From Vallitalea sp. (GTDB taxonomy: Bacteria; Bacillota; Clostridia; Lachnospirales; Vallitaleaceae): a stretch of 64,000 bases of DNA. A program made the position numbers and the translations under genes. Shown here in pieces: positions 54,056 through 64,000 of the stretch. The stretch is from the NCBI GenBank assembly GCA_025210515.1, contig JAOARM010000033.1, forward strand, positions 1-64,000. Direction: 5' to 3'. Position 1 is the stretch's first letter, and the number at the start of each line of letters is the position of its first letter. The notes under the pieces are model-generated. The model did no database searches and was not told the DNA's origin. It worked only from the letters and a program-made list of their open reading frames with translations.

Positions 54056-57000
54056 CTATGTCAAATCATTAATTTGACAACTATAATCTTTTTCGTTATT
54101 AGTGTAATAGATATACCCACCTTCTATTTTATTAATTATGTCAATATCAAGCTGTAACTCTCGTGACTCTTCTGTTTTGATATTATATAAGGTATAATTA
54201 TTCTCATCATAATGTCTATAAGCAACATATTCTTCATCTGATATAATAAAATGAACATCTCTTTTCTTTAACACATTTTTATATACCATAGTTTTTAAGT
54301 CGATTTTATCAATAATATATTTATCTTCTTCTTCACCAATCATATACAGCGTATTATCATATATGTGTGTCTTTTCAACGCAATAAGCTTTCTTCATATA
54401 TATTATTTCATCATTGACTTTATCATAATAACCTATGACATAGTTTGCTTCCATATTTCCTCCAGAATAAGAATTAAATATACAGATATTATTATTTTCA
54501 TACAAAATTTCTTTTAATTGACATTCCTCTGTTGAAATAATATCCATAATATAATTATTCTGTGCATATCCTATTTTATTACTATCAATTGGAAAAACTC
54601 TATTAAAATAATCGTTTTCAAGTATTCTTATAAAAAGAGATTTATCATTATCTATTTTATATACAATAGGTACCTTATCATAGATGATATAATACAATTC
54701 ATTATCTACTACAAGCAAATCTTTAACATACACTAAATCATTTGTTATTTGTTCATCCACTTTATTATCTAAATTAAGCATATGTAGTGAGTTATCTAAG
54801 TAATTTTTTATATAATATAATTTATTATCATTAACAATGTATTTATGAACACATCCTTCTAATACCGCTTCTGTTATCCCATTCAAGATATTATATCGGA
54901 AAATACCTACTCCATTACTAGCAAAATAGACATGGTGATCTTGTAAATAGATTTTATCTGTTATCATTTCACTAATCACTATTACATTCTTTGTCTTACG
55001 ATTAATCACCTTTAACTTATCATTATTACTAATGTAAACTATGTAATCCTCATTATCCCTATATACCTTATAAGATTCTTTAATAATTGATTCTATCTTA
55101 TTAATATCTTTTCTAGATTGGAACTTTAATTGATTATTTAAGTATAATACATCTTCCCCGAATTCAGTATTACCTGTATACTCGTCAAAAATAGTCTTTT
55201 TATCATTTGTCTTAATTTCATACCATATATCACATGTTTTAACTAGAAGCTTATCATCAGTTAAATATATTTTTATATTTTCTTCATTTAATAAATTTTC
55301 ATTGTCATTAATTGAATAATCCTTTTCAACCATATGATTATCAGCATTAACTCTATAAATACGTTTATGAAACCAATTTATTATATACATTTTTTTTCCG
55401 TAATACCAAACATTAGAATTATATTGATAGTTATATGCTTTATAATTATGTATAGTTTTTAAATCATCGTTACTATATCCAATAACCATATTACCATCTT
55501 GTATATATACTTTATTATTCCATGATACTAATTTTGCATCATCACCTAAAGAAATATTACAATCCTGTACAGAATTAGTTAAACAATCTATTTTTTTATT
55601 ATTGAAATAAAGGGTATTATTTATTAGTCCCTTTAATGTTATATGTTCACTTGTTCTATATATCTCATCTAATTGATCAGTATTTTTATGATAAACCATA
55701 ATCTTATTTTGATTTGATGTTCCACCATTCAAATATATTTTATCTTGATATTGATAAGCTTCATTTACGTAGTAATCATTACTATATATTATCTTAGTTG
55801 TTTTCATAGTCATATAATCATATAGGTACGTACTATTACCACAACGAAATATAAGTCCGTTATCTACTGGACAAAACCAATCAAAACACTCCTCCTTTGA
55901 ACTAACTATATGATGTTTTTCCTTACCATTATAATTTATTAGATAGATTCCATCATAACTCCACACGTAATTCCATTTAGTTAGGGATTGTGTTACTGTG
56001 CTTACACCTGTAGCAACTGTAAATTGTTCTCCTGTATTCAAATTCAATCTAACAACTTCATCTTCACACTCTTCACTAGTAATTATCCATTCACCATTTT
56101 CTCTAATTTCATTATTATTACTTAAATAGTAATTATCTTCAAGTGGTTTGCAAATTACTTTGTCTTTTATTTTAAACTCATCATCTTTTACGTTCATAAT
56201 ACATAGCTCTTGATATTTCTCATCGTCATATAGAACCGCAATTTCATTTTCTTTTGATGTCCACCTAACTAATCTGGGTAATCTTGATTCTTTCATTACA
56301 TATAGATATTTAGAATCAAAGACCCCAATTGCATCACACTCACCCCATTGAGATGTTCTAATTTTATAGGCTAATAAGTCATTAACACCTGAGTATATTA
56401 CCTCATTACTAAAATTATCAAGATAGTTAATACAATATCCCTGTTCTACATAAGCATCATCTACAAAATGAGTTGTAAATACTATCTTGTTTTTAAGATC
56501 AATTTTAGTTCCTCCTGCATTTGCTCCTATTAGTAAAGACATATCATCTCTTGTCCATTTCACATAGCGAGCAGATCTTGGAAGACTTTCATGTATTACT
56601 CCATGCATATCTATTACTTCAACCTGATAATCATTAAAATAAGCTATTTTTTCATCATTGTGCGACCAACACGGTTGAATAGTATCCTCTGTATCTTTTA
56701 CATCTTCTTTCAGTAACTTTTCATTTGAAAAATCAGTATTAGCTAAATATAAGTTACCATTTTTATAATAACATAATTGATCTCCTTTATAGTTGATATC
56801 ACCATATAAAGCATCTTTTGGAAAAACAATTTCTTTTTCAATAGTGTTTTTGTTAGAATCTATTACAATAATTATATCTCTTAAATCAATCATCAGATAA
56901 GAATCATCTTTTTTCTTTAAAAAGTGGCTATATACGTTAACAAAACACTCATGAACTGTGGTATATAGGCTAGTTGTTCTTTGTGTATCTATATTATATT

Positions 57001-57361
57001 TCACACATTCAATCTTATCATTTTCTGATACATCAACAACCATAAAATATACGTAATTACCTTCTATTACATAGTCAATGACAATAGCATCTTTAATGAC
57101 AACACTTTTACCGTTATCAGTCATTTTATTGGAAAATCTGTGATCTATAACTCCCTCGTCTATCTCATTATTATCATTATTTTTATTCTCTACCAATTTA
57201 CTATTAGTCATTATCTTTGAAGTATCAAGGCTATTATCATTTGGTTTTTGTTCTTCACTATTTAATACATCTTCGTTATTAACTACCTTGTTTACATTTT
57301 TTGTACATCCTGTAATAATCAAAATAATTGTAACAATAATTAGTACACTATATCTTCTCAT
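54056..57361 (-). CDS. Large lipoprotein with beta-propeller-type repeats
   Basis: A 1101-residue lipoprotein: signal 'VLIIVTIILIITGC' with the lipobox Cys at about residue 19, a Asn/Asp/Glu/Lys-rich linker, and about 1000 residues of short beta repeats of propeller type ('KIAYFNDYQVEVIDMHG', 'GVFDSKYLYVMKESRLPRLV'). The repeats resemble DUF5050/TolB-like and WD40-like blades, perhaps two propellers in a row. No catalytic motif is visible. Ribosome binding site AAAGGGAG. It shares style with the S41-fusion protein at 60798, suggesting a common extracellular use. Confidence 0.75.
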   Translation of the reverse strand: MRRYSVLIIVTIILIITGCTKNVNKVVNNEDVLNSEEQKPNDNSLDTSKIMTNSKLVENKNNDNNEIDEGVIDHRFSNKMTDNGKSVVIKDAIVIDYVIEGNYVYFMVVDVSENDKIECVKYNIDTQRTTSLYTTVHECFVNVYSHFLKKKDDSYLMIDLRDIIIVIDSNKNTIEKEIVFPKDALYGDINYKGDQLCYYKNGNLYLANTDFSNEKLLKEDVKDTEDTIQPCWSHNDEKIAYFNDYQVEVIDMHGVIHESLPRSARYVKWTRDDMSLLIGANAGGTKIDLKNKIVFTTHFVDDAYVEQGYCINYLDNFSNEVIYSGVNDLLAYKIRTSQWGECDAIGVFDSKYLYVMKESRLPRLVRWTSKENEIAVLYDDEKYQELCIMNVKDDEFKIKDKVICKPLEDNYYLSNNNEIRENGEWIITSEECEDEVVRLNLNTGEQFTVATGVSTVTQSLTKWNYVWSYDGIYLINYNGKEKHHIVSSKEECFDWFCPVDNGLIFRCGNSTYLYDYMTMKTTKIIYSNDYYVNEAYQYQDKIYLNGGTSNQNKIMVYHKNTDQLDEIYRTSEHITLKGLINNTLYFNNKKIDCLTNSVQDCNISLGDDAKLVSWNNKVYIQDGNMVIGYSNDDLKTIHNYKAYNYQYNSNVWYYGKKMYIINWFHKRIYRVNADNHMVEKDYSINDNENLLNEENIKIYLTDDKLLVKTCDIWYEIKTNDKKTIFDEYTGNTEFGEDVLYLNNQLKFQSRKDINKIESIIKESYKVYRDNEDYIVYISNNDKLKVINRKTKNVIVISEMITDKIYLQDHHVYFASNGVGIFRYNILNGITEAVLEGCVHKYIVNDNKLYYIKNYLDNSLHMLNLDNKVDEQITNDLVYVKDLLVVDNELYYIIYDKVPIVYKIDNDKSLFIRILENDYFNRVFPIDSNKIGYAQNNYIMDIISTEECQLKEILYENNNICIFNSYSGGNMEANYVIGYYDKVNDEIIYMKKAYCVEKTHIYDNTLYMIGEEEDKYIIDKIDLKTMVYKNVLKKRDVHFIISDEEYVAYRHYDENNYTLYNIKTEESRELQLDIDIINKIEGGYIYYTNNEKDYSCQINDLT

Positions 57362-57549
57362 TTGTAATAATCTCCCTTTAATTGTTATATATTAATAATA
57401 TATAAAACAAATTGTTATTAAATGCTTACACAACTACAATTATAACTTATATTATTTTGAAAGGCAATTAATTAAATATATTAATAAGTTAATCTCTTTA
57501 TTTATTCATAAATAAAACTTTATATTTTATTAAATTATATAAAAATAAA

Positions 57550-57600
57550 AGTGCTGTCTATACATTTTTTAATAAATGCATAAAACAACACTTTATTTAT
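57550..57600 (-). terminator. Terminator of the MCP gene
   Basis: Arms AAAGTGCTGT and ACAACACTTT pair across 57550-57600, about 20 bases past the MCP stop, followed on the minus strand by TATTTTTATAT. Confidence 0.7.
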
Positions 57601-57619
57601 AATAAAAATTACTTATATA

Positions 57620-59620
57620 TTATATCTTAAATTTAGCAACTGAATCATTAAGTTCATGAGCTAATTCTGATAACATTTTACTTCTTTGTGTCATTTCTTC
57701 TACTGTGGCAAATATCTCTTGGGTTGAAGCAGCAGTTTCTTCAGTGCTTGCAGTACTTTCTTCTGATATGGATGCTAAATTCCTAATTAAATCTAATACT
57801 TTAATTCTACTATTCTCCATATTATAACTTAATTTAGTTACACTTTCAATCTTATTAGTAGCAATCTGAATTTGATTTAAAATATCATCATATTTATTTT
57901 TTGTTTTTGACACACTATCAAGTTGACTATTAGTAGTTATATTAACTTCTTCTCCTGTTCTTGTTGCAGTTTCAACATTTGTAATTAATTCATCTAGTAT
58001 AATATCTATTTCTTTTGTAGATTGTGCGGATTGCTCAGCCAACTTTCTTATTTCTTCTGCTACCACTGCAAATCCTTTTCCTGATTCACCAGCTCTTGCA
58101 GCTTCAATTGCTGCATTTAAAGCAAGTAAATTAGTTTGTTCAGAAATACCAGCAATTAATCTACTTGCATCTCCAATTTTCTCAACACTAACTTTTGTAT
58201 TATGGATAACTTCAATGATTTTATTAATTATTTTAGCATTTTCATCTGTATTTGTTGTTAATACATTAATAGCATCAAGACCTTCTGTAGTTAATTTTTC
58301 AATTTCATTAGAAGTAGTTGTAAGTTCATTGATATTTTCCCCATTACTTTCTATAATACCACCTAACTCTATCATATTATTATTTACATTTTGAGTATCT
58401 TCTGCTTGGCTTATAGAACCTTTGGATATCTCATTAATAATATTAGATACATCTGCTGTACTATTTGAAATATCATTCAAATTTTTGTTCAATAAATCTG
58501 CTGAATCATTGACATGATTAGATATATCAGATATATTTCTTACTATTTGTGATATATTTTGATGCATCTTATTTAACGAACTAGTCAATATACCCATTTC
58601 ATCTTTTGATTTTACTTTCATTGGATCAATATTCAAATTTCCTTTTGCAATCTCATTTGCAAAACTTACAACATTATTAATAGATTTTGTAATGCTTTTA
58701 GAGAAAATTAATGTAATTAGCATAACAATTAACAATACAAGTAATGAAATTCCAAGTATTGTTAATAACATTTTATAAATATCACCATATGCTTCAGACA
58801 CTTCAGCAACTGCTACAATTGACCAATCGACTCCTTCATTGTCTCCAAATTCAAAGATATCTGCATATCCAGCAATTACCTTGTCACCTTTATAATCAGT
58901 ATAACTTATAAATCCTGTATCATCACCGCTTAAAGCTATATTTAATTTATCATTAACTTGAGCATCAGGTAATAAATCGAACTGTTTTATTCCTTCTTCT
59001 TGTGTATAAATAACTTTATTATTAGCACTTACCAAATAAGCTGATTTATCGCCTATTAAAAAGTCATTGACTTCATCAACAACAGTAATAATTGACTCTA
59101 AATTTATTTCTCCAATTAAAACACCAATAACTTCTGTATTGCTTTTATTAATAACAGGTGTATATATATTCATAACTGTCACATCATCACTTATGTATGG
59201 TTCGCCAACAAATAAAGTTCCTTGCTTAGAAACTTTTATTTGTTCATAAATTTTCGACTCAATATCCTTATTAATAATTCCATTTGAGGTAGATGAAATT
59301 ATACCATCATTTACATTATAAAAATGCAAGGCTTTAAAAGAATTATCTTCTAATAAAACTTCCTTAAAATAATTATTAATATCCCTCGAGTTTAGTGTTT
59401 CCAACACATTTACCTTAGACATAATTTTAATTTTCTCTGTATTTTGTTCAATATTATTGTTGATAAAATTAACGGAATCACTTACTAATAAAACTACTTC
59501 TCTTTGTAGTTTAGAATTAAATAAGTTAATATTATTAAAATATACTGTTCCTAACACAATTGTCGCAAGAATAATGATTGAAAACAACTGAAATAACAAT
59601 AATTTTTTTTGTAACTTCAT
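57620..59620 (-). CDS. Methyl-accepting chemotaxis protein
   Basis: A 666-residue receptor: membrane segment (about 8-30), extracytoplasmic dCache-like sensor (about 35-280, '[21 protein letters not shown]', interrupted), second membrane segment (about 283-306), HAMP (about 307-360), and a cytoplasmic signalling helix hairpin with the tip '[20 protein letters not shown]' that binds CheA/CheW. Two Glu/Gln-rich methylation stretches flank the tip. The ligand is unknown; dCache domains often bind amino acids or carboxylates. Monocistronic with its own terminator. Confidence 0.95.
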   Translation of the reverse strand: MKLQKKLLLFQLFSIIILATIVLGTVYFNNINLFNSKLQREVVLLVSDSVNFINNNIEQNTEKIKIMSKVNVLETLNSRDINNYFKEVLLEDNSFKALHFYNVNDGIISSTSNGIINKDIESKIYEQIKVSKQGTLFVGEPYISDDVTVMNIYTPVINKSNTEVIGVLIGEINLESIITVVDEVNDFLIGDKSAYLVSANNKVIYTQEEGIKQFDLLPDAQVNDKLNIALSGDDTGFISYTDYKGDKVIAGYADIFEFGDNEGVDWSIVAVAEVSEAYGDIYKMLLTILGISLLVLLIVMLITLIFSKSITKSINNVVSFANEIAKGNLNIDPMKVKSKDEMGILTSSLNKMHQNISQIVRNISDISNHVNDSADLLNKNLNDISNSTADVSNIINEISKGSISQAEDTQNVNNNMIELGGIIESNGENINELTTTSNEIEKLTTEGLDAINVLTTNTDENAKIINKIIEVIHNTKVSVEKIGDASRLIAGISEQTNLLALNAAIEAARAGESGKGFAVVAEEIRKLAEQSAQSTKEIDIILDELITNVETATRTGEEVNITTNSQLDSVSKTKNKYDDILNQIQIATNKIESVTKLSYNMENSRIKVLDLIRNLASISEESTASTEETAASTQEIFATVEEMTQRSKMLSELAHELNDSVAKFKI

Positions 59621-59733
59621 ACTTACCTCTCCTAACTAAAATCAAATATAAAACTATAATATATCATTTAATGACAATATTCAACCCATTTCTGAGATAT
59701 GAATAAATACTTCATATAAGTATATTTAAATCC

Positions 59734-59771
59734 AAAAAAAGGAGTCATCCAAATGAAATATGGATAACTCC
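59734..59771 (-). terminator. Terminator of the rhomboid-like gene
   Basis: An 11-bp stem GGAGTCATCCA / TGGATAACTCC (59741-59751 with 59761-59771, one mismatch) with seven U residues on the minus strand. Strong intrinsic terminator. Confidence 0.85.
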
Positions 59772-59788
59772 AGTATATTAAATCAATA

Positions 59789-60592
59789 TTAATCTTCTTT
59801 AATATGTTCGTGATTATGCAAATGATCCATGCAGTATTCATAATATCCGTCACACTTAGAACAATATCTGAATTCCAAGTCTTTATCATCTAGTTCCGTT
59901 CTTCCACAAATAGTACATTTATGATGAAATTTCTTATTAATATTTCTAAAGTTAGATTCATATTGTTTCTTTCTGTACAAATTAGAGGCATTATATTTTC
60001 CTCCAGTAACAATATCCACTCCAAAGAAAATTAAATAGTTCACAAGTGCTGCAATAGCTGCAACTCTGTAAGATGTATTTCCCCCTACTATAGTTAATAC
60101 AAAATATCCTAAGTTAAGTAATGCTAAATATCTCATCTTAACTGGTAAAACAAAAAACATCATAAGTTCAAAATCAGGATAGATCCTTGCAAAAGCTAAG
60201 AATAATGATAGATTAAGAAACATTGTATTATAAATAGCTATATCAGCAATAAATGCACCAGCAATAGTACTCACCATACCAATTAAATAATACACCCCAA
60301 ATTTGAAGCTTCCCCATTCATTTTCTAATGTTGTCCCAATTAAATAATACAAATAAATTTTAATGGCAAAAGTCAATGGACTATCTGCCATTGGGAAAAA
60401 TATAAATGTTAGTAATCTCCATATTTCTCCTTGTTTAATTAGGTCAGGAACTAACGCTAATTTATAGATAGTATCAATAGGTTCAATTTTCAATAAAAAA
60501 TATACTATTACATTACCAATGATAATATATAACATAAGGTTTTTAATAGCAAACCTTCCAAATTTTCTTTCTAGTTTGTTCAGAAGTTTCAT
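59789..60592 (-). CDS. Rhomboid-fold membrane protein with a C-terminal zinc ribbon
   Basis: A 267-residue protein with about six membrane segments and the rhomboid-family N-terminal pattern 'KQGEIWRLLTFIFFP' and 'LENEWGSFKFGVYYLIG'. The catalytic GxSG is absent; the equivalent helix reads 'MFLNLSLFLAFA'. The last 45 residues carry a Cys/His-rich ribbon ('CTICGR...CSKCDGYYEYCMDHLHNH', interrupted). It is probably an inactive rhomboid-like protein that binds clients or zinc. The ATG at 60592 has GGAG at seven bases; that at 60598 is too close. Confidence 0.78.
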   Translation of the reverse strand: MKLLNKLERKFGRFAIKNLMLYIIIGNVIVYFLLKIEPIDTIYKLALVPDLIKQGEIWRLLTFIFFPMADSPLTFAIKIYLYYLIGTTLENEWGSFKFGVYYLIGMVSTIAGAFIADIAIYNTMFLNLSLFLAFARIYPDFELMMFFVLPVKMRYLALLNLGYFVLTIVGGNTSYRVAAIAALVNYLIFFGVDIVTGGKYNASNLYRKKQYESNFRNINKKFHHKCTICGRTELDDKDLEFRYCSKCDGYYEYCMDHLHNHEHIKED

Positions 60593-60797
60593 GTACATTC
60601 TCCTATCTCATTAAGTATAACAATTTACTCAAAATGCTCTATATATAGTATTAACAATACTTATTAAGCAAATCAATAACTTTTAAATACTTATTAAAGT
60701 TATCAATAATAATTGTATAGTAATTCTACTACTTAAACAATATGAAGTCAATACGGAAAAAACGAAAAAACTATCTAGAAATCAGTCATTACAATAA

Positions 60798-63700
60798 CTA
60801 TTTTTTCTCTAACTCATTGATAACTTTAAAGAAATCTTCTAATTCTTCCCCTTCAACAATTATATCTGGCTTAATACCTTTACCATTAATATTTTCTTCA
60901 AGTACGTTCCAGTAATTACTTACAAGAAAAATGATGTACTTATTATTTATATCTTCGTAAGTAGTCTGTACTACTCCTTTTCCATAAGTATTTTTTCCTA
61001 ACACAGTTACATTATTCAAATATTTTTTTAGAGATAATGTAAACACTTCAGAACAACTTGCTGAATTATTATTAACCAAAATACTAATGTTCTTAAATTT
61101 CACCATATTCTGATCGGAATATTCTTCTGATGTTTTACCATATTTATCTATCAAATACGTGCTTATGCATTCTGGTAATAAAATATCCATCATCTTAATA
61201 CAAGATTGTTTCTCTCCACCTCCATTATCTCTTAAATCAATAATAAGAGTTTTATCTTCAGATTTCTCAATTGAATTAATATAACTTACAAATTTACTGC
61301 CAGTATTATGCAAGAAACTATCTACTTTGATATATTCAGTTTGATTGTCAATCTGTTTATATATAATTTCATTATTATTTGCTCGATAATCAACATACTT
61401 ATCATAATTTTCCCCATAAAGTACCCAAGTAAATTTATCATCATCTTTTCTAATATCTTCTATAAATTCAGCAACTTCCTGTGGAGTTACATTATGTTTT
61501 TTATTACGAAACTCTTCAATTTTATTATATAAGTTATTATTCTTTTTATTATATAAATAATTATTTTCAACAAAATTGCTGACTTTTTCTACTTGTGGTT
61601 TTCTACCTTCTTTTATTAAAGTATTAAGTGCATCTTTATATTCCACTTCATATTCGGTGGGATTGATTATTTTGTACTTATACATTCCAGCAGTGTTATA
61701 ATCTTGAAGATATACACCATATATATATCCAAGTTGAGAATATACATAATTGTTAGTTATAACATCATCATTTGGCAAAGCAATGATCTTCTTATAGCAA
61801 TCTATTGCTTTATCAATATCACCTGTTAATAAATATGATATACCCTTATAATCCCAAATCATCCTACTATCTATATCTGCATATTCTTCAGCAAATTTAA
61901 TACATTCCTTATAACTACCGCTATCATATAACGCTCTATTTTTATATATTATTGCTGTAAGATAATCTGGATCTATCTCTAATGCTAAATCAAAATATCC
62001 TACAGCCGATTTTGGATCATTTAACCCTATACGTGCAATTCCACCAACAATTAATGCCTTTAGACAATATGTATCTTCAATATCCCATCCATAATAACTA
62101 TATTTATCTATATATTTATCAGCTTCAGAATAATTACTTAACGCATTATTAGCTTCTGCTATCAATGCATATACTCCGGAATTAAATTCCATGAAGATAG
62201 CTTTATCTATGTATTTGTTATATTCTTCTATAGCGCTCTCATATTCCCCTTGTTGATATAATGAGAATCCTTTCATTATATGTGATTCTAATGCGTAGGC
62301 ATAAATGTTAAGAGCTGTATTGCAATAATTAACTGCCTGTTTATAATTATTTGATTTAATTGATTTTACAGCTAATTCCATATATTTTTCACATTGCTTA
62401 GATTTACTAATGGACGACTTAACTATTGAAGGTATTATTAATCTGTCTTTAGGAAATTCATTAGTAAGTGCCATTGTTACTTTATATGAATCATATAAAG
62501 TATTAACTTGATTAACCATTTTAAGCTTCTCTATATAATAATTAGATTTATTAATATTTATCTCAAATTTTAATGTACCATGATTAAAATCCTCTTCAAA
62601 AAAGTCCATGAAACAAGAATTTTCATTTAATTTAGCCATTACACGATCAAAACTACCTTCACCTTTTAGAATATATTCATTTGAGGTTTCATCAAGTGAT
62701 AAATTACTCAAATAATCATGTCCTAAATCAAGAAAACTATATATATCTATATAATGATTATACACTTTTTCACTTTGTTGTTCATCAGTTTTATTATAAT
62801 ACCATTTGTTTTTAATATCACTCAAGAAAAAGGAATCCTTATTATACCAATGCTCAGAGGAAACTTCACTTTCCCAATCATCAAAATCACATGTATATAA
62901 CTTATTTATTTTGTTATATGCAATATTATTAATCCTATCTATCTTAATCTCAGCATTAATATCTTCATTGAAGTTTTCATCTTCATTTTCATTATAGTCA
63001 TCTTTAACAATTTCAACTGTAGTATTTATTCTATCGCAATTATTTATGTTATAGATAGCTTTTTCTAATATTGTTTTCACTTCATCGTAGTGCTTATAAT
63101 GATATGGTACTAAGCATCTTTCATTACTACCATCTAGCTTAGAAAACCAAACTTTGTATGTATCAAAATCTTCATAATCTTCATATGTATGAAAATAAAT
63201 ATATTCATCGAATATTGATAAATTATGCATATTACTTGTTAATAAAATATTCTCACGTTCTGCACCATTTAATTTCATCTTATATATACCTTCATCTAAA
63301 ACATGAAAATAAATATATTCTCCTCTTACGTCATAATCAAATGAGGATGTCGTATTTGGTAACACTTCAACAAATCTACCATCTATTGATATTTTAACAA
63401 TTCCATATTCATATTTATCAGTTTCTTCATTAGTATGTGATCCTTCAATATAAATATAATCATCATATATAGTGAACTTTGACCATAATTCAAATTTCTC
63501 TGCTATCCTATTTAATTTACCTTCACCAATCTCTACACTAAACAATTTACTATCTAATGTAAGATATATTTTATTTTTATATATAGTAAAGCATTCTATA
63601 TAGCCTTTGTATAACGTTTCAAAGTTACTTCCATCTATCTTAACTCTATATATACCTTTATCTAGTGATTCTCCTCCATCTTCTGAAAAATATATCCAAT

Positions 63701-64000
63701 CATCTATAACGATTAATTGAGATGGTTTTATTCCATTATAGATTAGTTTAGTAGTATTATCACTTGTATTCACTGTATATATACCAGATTCATTATTAAT
63801 ATTATCTTCATAATTAATATATCCATATACCATTCCATCTAATACATTAATACTAGATACCTCTTCGTTAAGAATAACCTCAAGATCATTATTTATAGTA
63901 TTTTGTCTAACTAATTTATTCTCTAAATTAAAATAAAACCATTCATTTTCATAAGAAATATTTCCATTTTCCATAGCATTATGTCTTGTATTTCCTAATC
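60798..64000 (-). CDS. Propeller - TPR - S41 protease fusion (5'-partial at window edge)
   Basis: At least 1058 residues. N-terminal ~300 residues are DUF5050-type blades ('GIYRVKIDGSNFETLYKG', 'GIYKMKLNGAERENILL'). A ~200-residue alpha/beta region follows, then TPR repeats (about 520-770, 'AVNYCNTALNIYAYALESHI', 'AVGYFDLALEIDPDYLTAI', 'AIDCYKKIIALP'). The C-terminus is an S41 C-terminal-processing protease: 'IIDLRDNGGG', nucleophile Ser in 'NNNSASCSEVF' and Lys in 'GKNTYGKGVVQ'. The frame stays open past the ATG at 63974 to the window end, so the true start and its signal peptide lie outside. Confidence 0.83.
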   Translation of the reverse strand, partial: LGNTRHNAMENGNISYENEWFYFNLENKLVRQNTINNDLEVILNEEVSSINVLDGMVYGYINYEDNINNESGIYTVNTSDNTTKLIYNGIKPSQLIVIDDWIYFSEDGGESLDKGIYRVKIDGSNFETLYKGYIECFTIYKNKIYLTLDSKLFSVEIGEGKLNRIAEKFELWSKFTIYDDYIYIEGSHTNEETDKYEYGIVKISIDGRFVEVLPNTTSSFDYDVRGEYIYFHVLDEGIYKMKLNGAERENILLTSNMHNLSIFDEYIYFHTYEDYEDFDTYKVWFSKLDGSNERCLVPYHYKHYDEVKTILEKAIYNINNCDRINTTVEIVKDDYNENEDENFNEDINAEIKIDRINNIAYNKINKLYTCDFDDWESEVSSEHWYNKDSFFLSDIKNKWYYNKTDEQQSEKVYNHYIDIYSFLDLGHDYLSNLSLDETSNEYILKGEGSFDRVMAKLNENSCFMDFFEEDFNHGTLKFEININKSNYYIEKLKMVNQVNTLYDSYKVTMALTNEFPKDRLIIPSIVKSSISKSKQCEKYMELAVKSIKSNNYKQAVNYCNTALNIYAYALESHIMKGFSLYQQGEYESAIEEYNKYIDKAIFMEFNSGVYALIAEANNALSNYSEADKYIDKYSYYGWDIEDTYCLKALIVGGIARIGLNDPKSAVGYFDLALEIDPDYLTAIIYKNRALYDSGSYKECIKFAEEYADIDSRMIWDYKGISYLLTGDIDKAIDCYKKIIALPNDDVITNNYVYSQLGYIYGVYLQDYNTAGMYKYKIINPTEYEVEYKDALNTLIKEGRKPQVEKVSNFVENNYLYNKKNNNLYNKIEEFRNKKHNVTPQEVAEFIEDIRKDDDKFTWVLYGENYDKYVDYRANNNEIIYKQIDNQTEYIKVDSFLHNTGSKFVSYINSIEKSEDKTLIIDLRDNGGGEKQSCIKMMDILLPECISTYLIDKYGKTSEEYSDQNMVKFKNISILVNNNSASCSEVFTLSLKKYLNNVTVLGKNTYGKGVVQTTYEDINNKYIIFLVSNYWNVLEENINGKGIKPDIIVEGEELEDFFKVINELEKK

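Noticed and set aside
59668..59889. 73-codon minus-strand frame at the end of the rhomboid-like gene
   Set aside because: It overlaps the zinc-ribbon coding region and the terminator in another frame and has no ribosome binding site.
1..64000. CRISPR arrays, tRNA or rRNA genes, phage or transposase genes
   Set aside because: No regularly spaced direct repeats, no cloverleaf with CCA end, no rRNA signatures and no integrase or transposase motifs were seen on either strand.

Overview
This 64 kb window is very AT-rich chromosomal DNA of an endospore-forming Firmicute. Gene content points to the class Clostridia, probably the Lachnospirales / Vallitalea-like end; that placement is inferred from gene families, not from a marker gene. 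Spore genes (ytfJ, an SleB-type hydrolase, CotF-like and coat-like proteins), AGGAGG ribosome binding sites and hairpin/U-tract terminators all fit. I see no rRNA or tRNA gene, CRISPR array, transposase or phage gene.

Layout. 1-1.4 kb: a flavin-reductase gene inside an inverted repeat. 1.4-10 kb: a minus-strand catabolic locus made of a ROK sugar kinase, two cytoplasmic sulfatases, a tripartite tricarboxylate transporter (tctC-tctB-tctA) and a ROK repressor. Two copies of one 15-bp palindrome lie upstream of its promoter. The set suggests import, desulfation and phosphorylation of a small sulfated carboxylate or sugar. 10.4-12.4 kb: a Rieske-FAD oxidoreductase and a His/Cys-rich DUF1292 protein. 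12.5-16.7 kb: proline genes proA and proB, separated by 5-formyl-THF cyclo-ligase, DUF896 and a lipoprotein gene. 17-24.7 kb: M32 carboxypeptidase, two unrelated FAD proteins, Ogt and a RelA/SpoT-domain protein. 24.7-29.1 kb: a complete vitamin B5/CoA block, coaBC then panG-panB-panC-panD. 29.2-30.6 kb: a membrane protein with an internal duplication. 30.8-33.5 kb: a secreted DUF2680 protein with a two-component system. 33.6-38.7 kb: DUF89, YbjQ, SleB, YtfJ, DUF2953 and DUF1461 genes. 39-44.5 kb: an operon with two ABC-2 permeases but no ATPase. 44.7-51.7 kb: ribosomal S1, small spore-coat genes, topoisomerase III, uracil-DNA glycosylase, two coat-like beta-barrel proteins and MmcQ/YjbR. 51.7-54 kb: a MutS2 relative without its Smr domain, behind a leader that looks like a peptide-controlled attenuator. 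54-64 kb: two very large extracytoplasmic propeller proteins (one fused to TPRs and an S41 protease, running off the window), an MCP and a rhomboid-fold protein.

The observations I rate highest are (i) the mutS2 leader, in which a 7-codon ORF can pair with a distal segment ahead of an intrinsic terminator; (ii) a dispersed family of nested hairpins, four copies in one orientation, each just 3' of a plus-strand gene; (iii) the sulfatase/TTT/ROK locus with twin operators and a hairpin separating the kinase Shine-Dalgarno from its AUG. Several starts were moved from the longest reading frame to the codon with a properly spaced ribosome binding site. Three small genes with good ribosome binding sites (38933-39103, 46170-46328, 46566-46745) were added.
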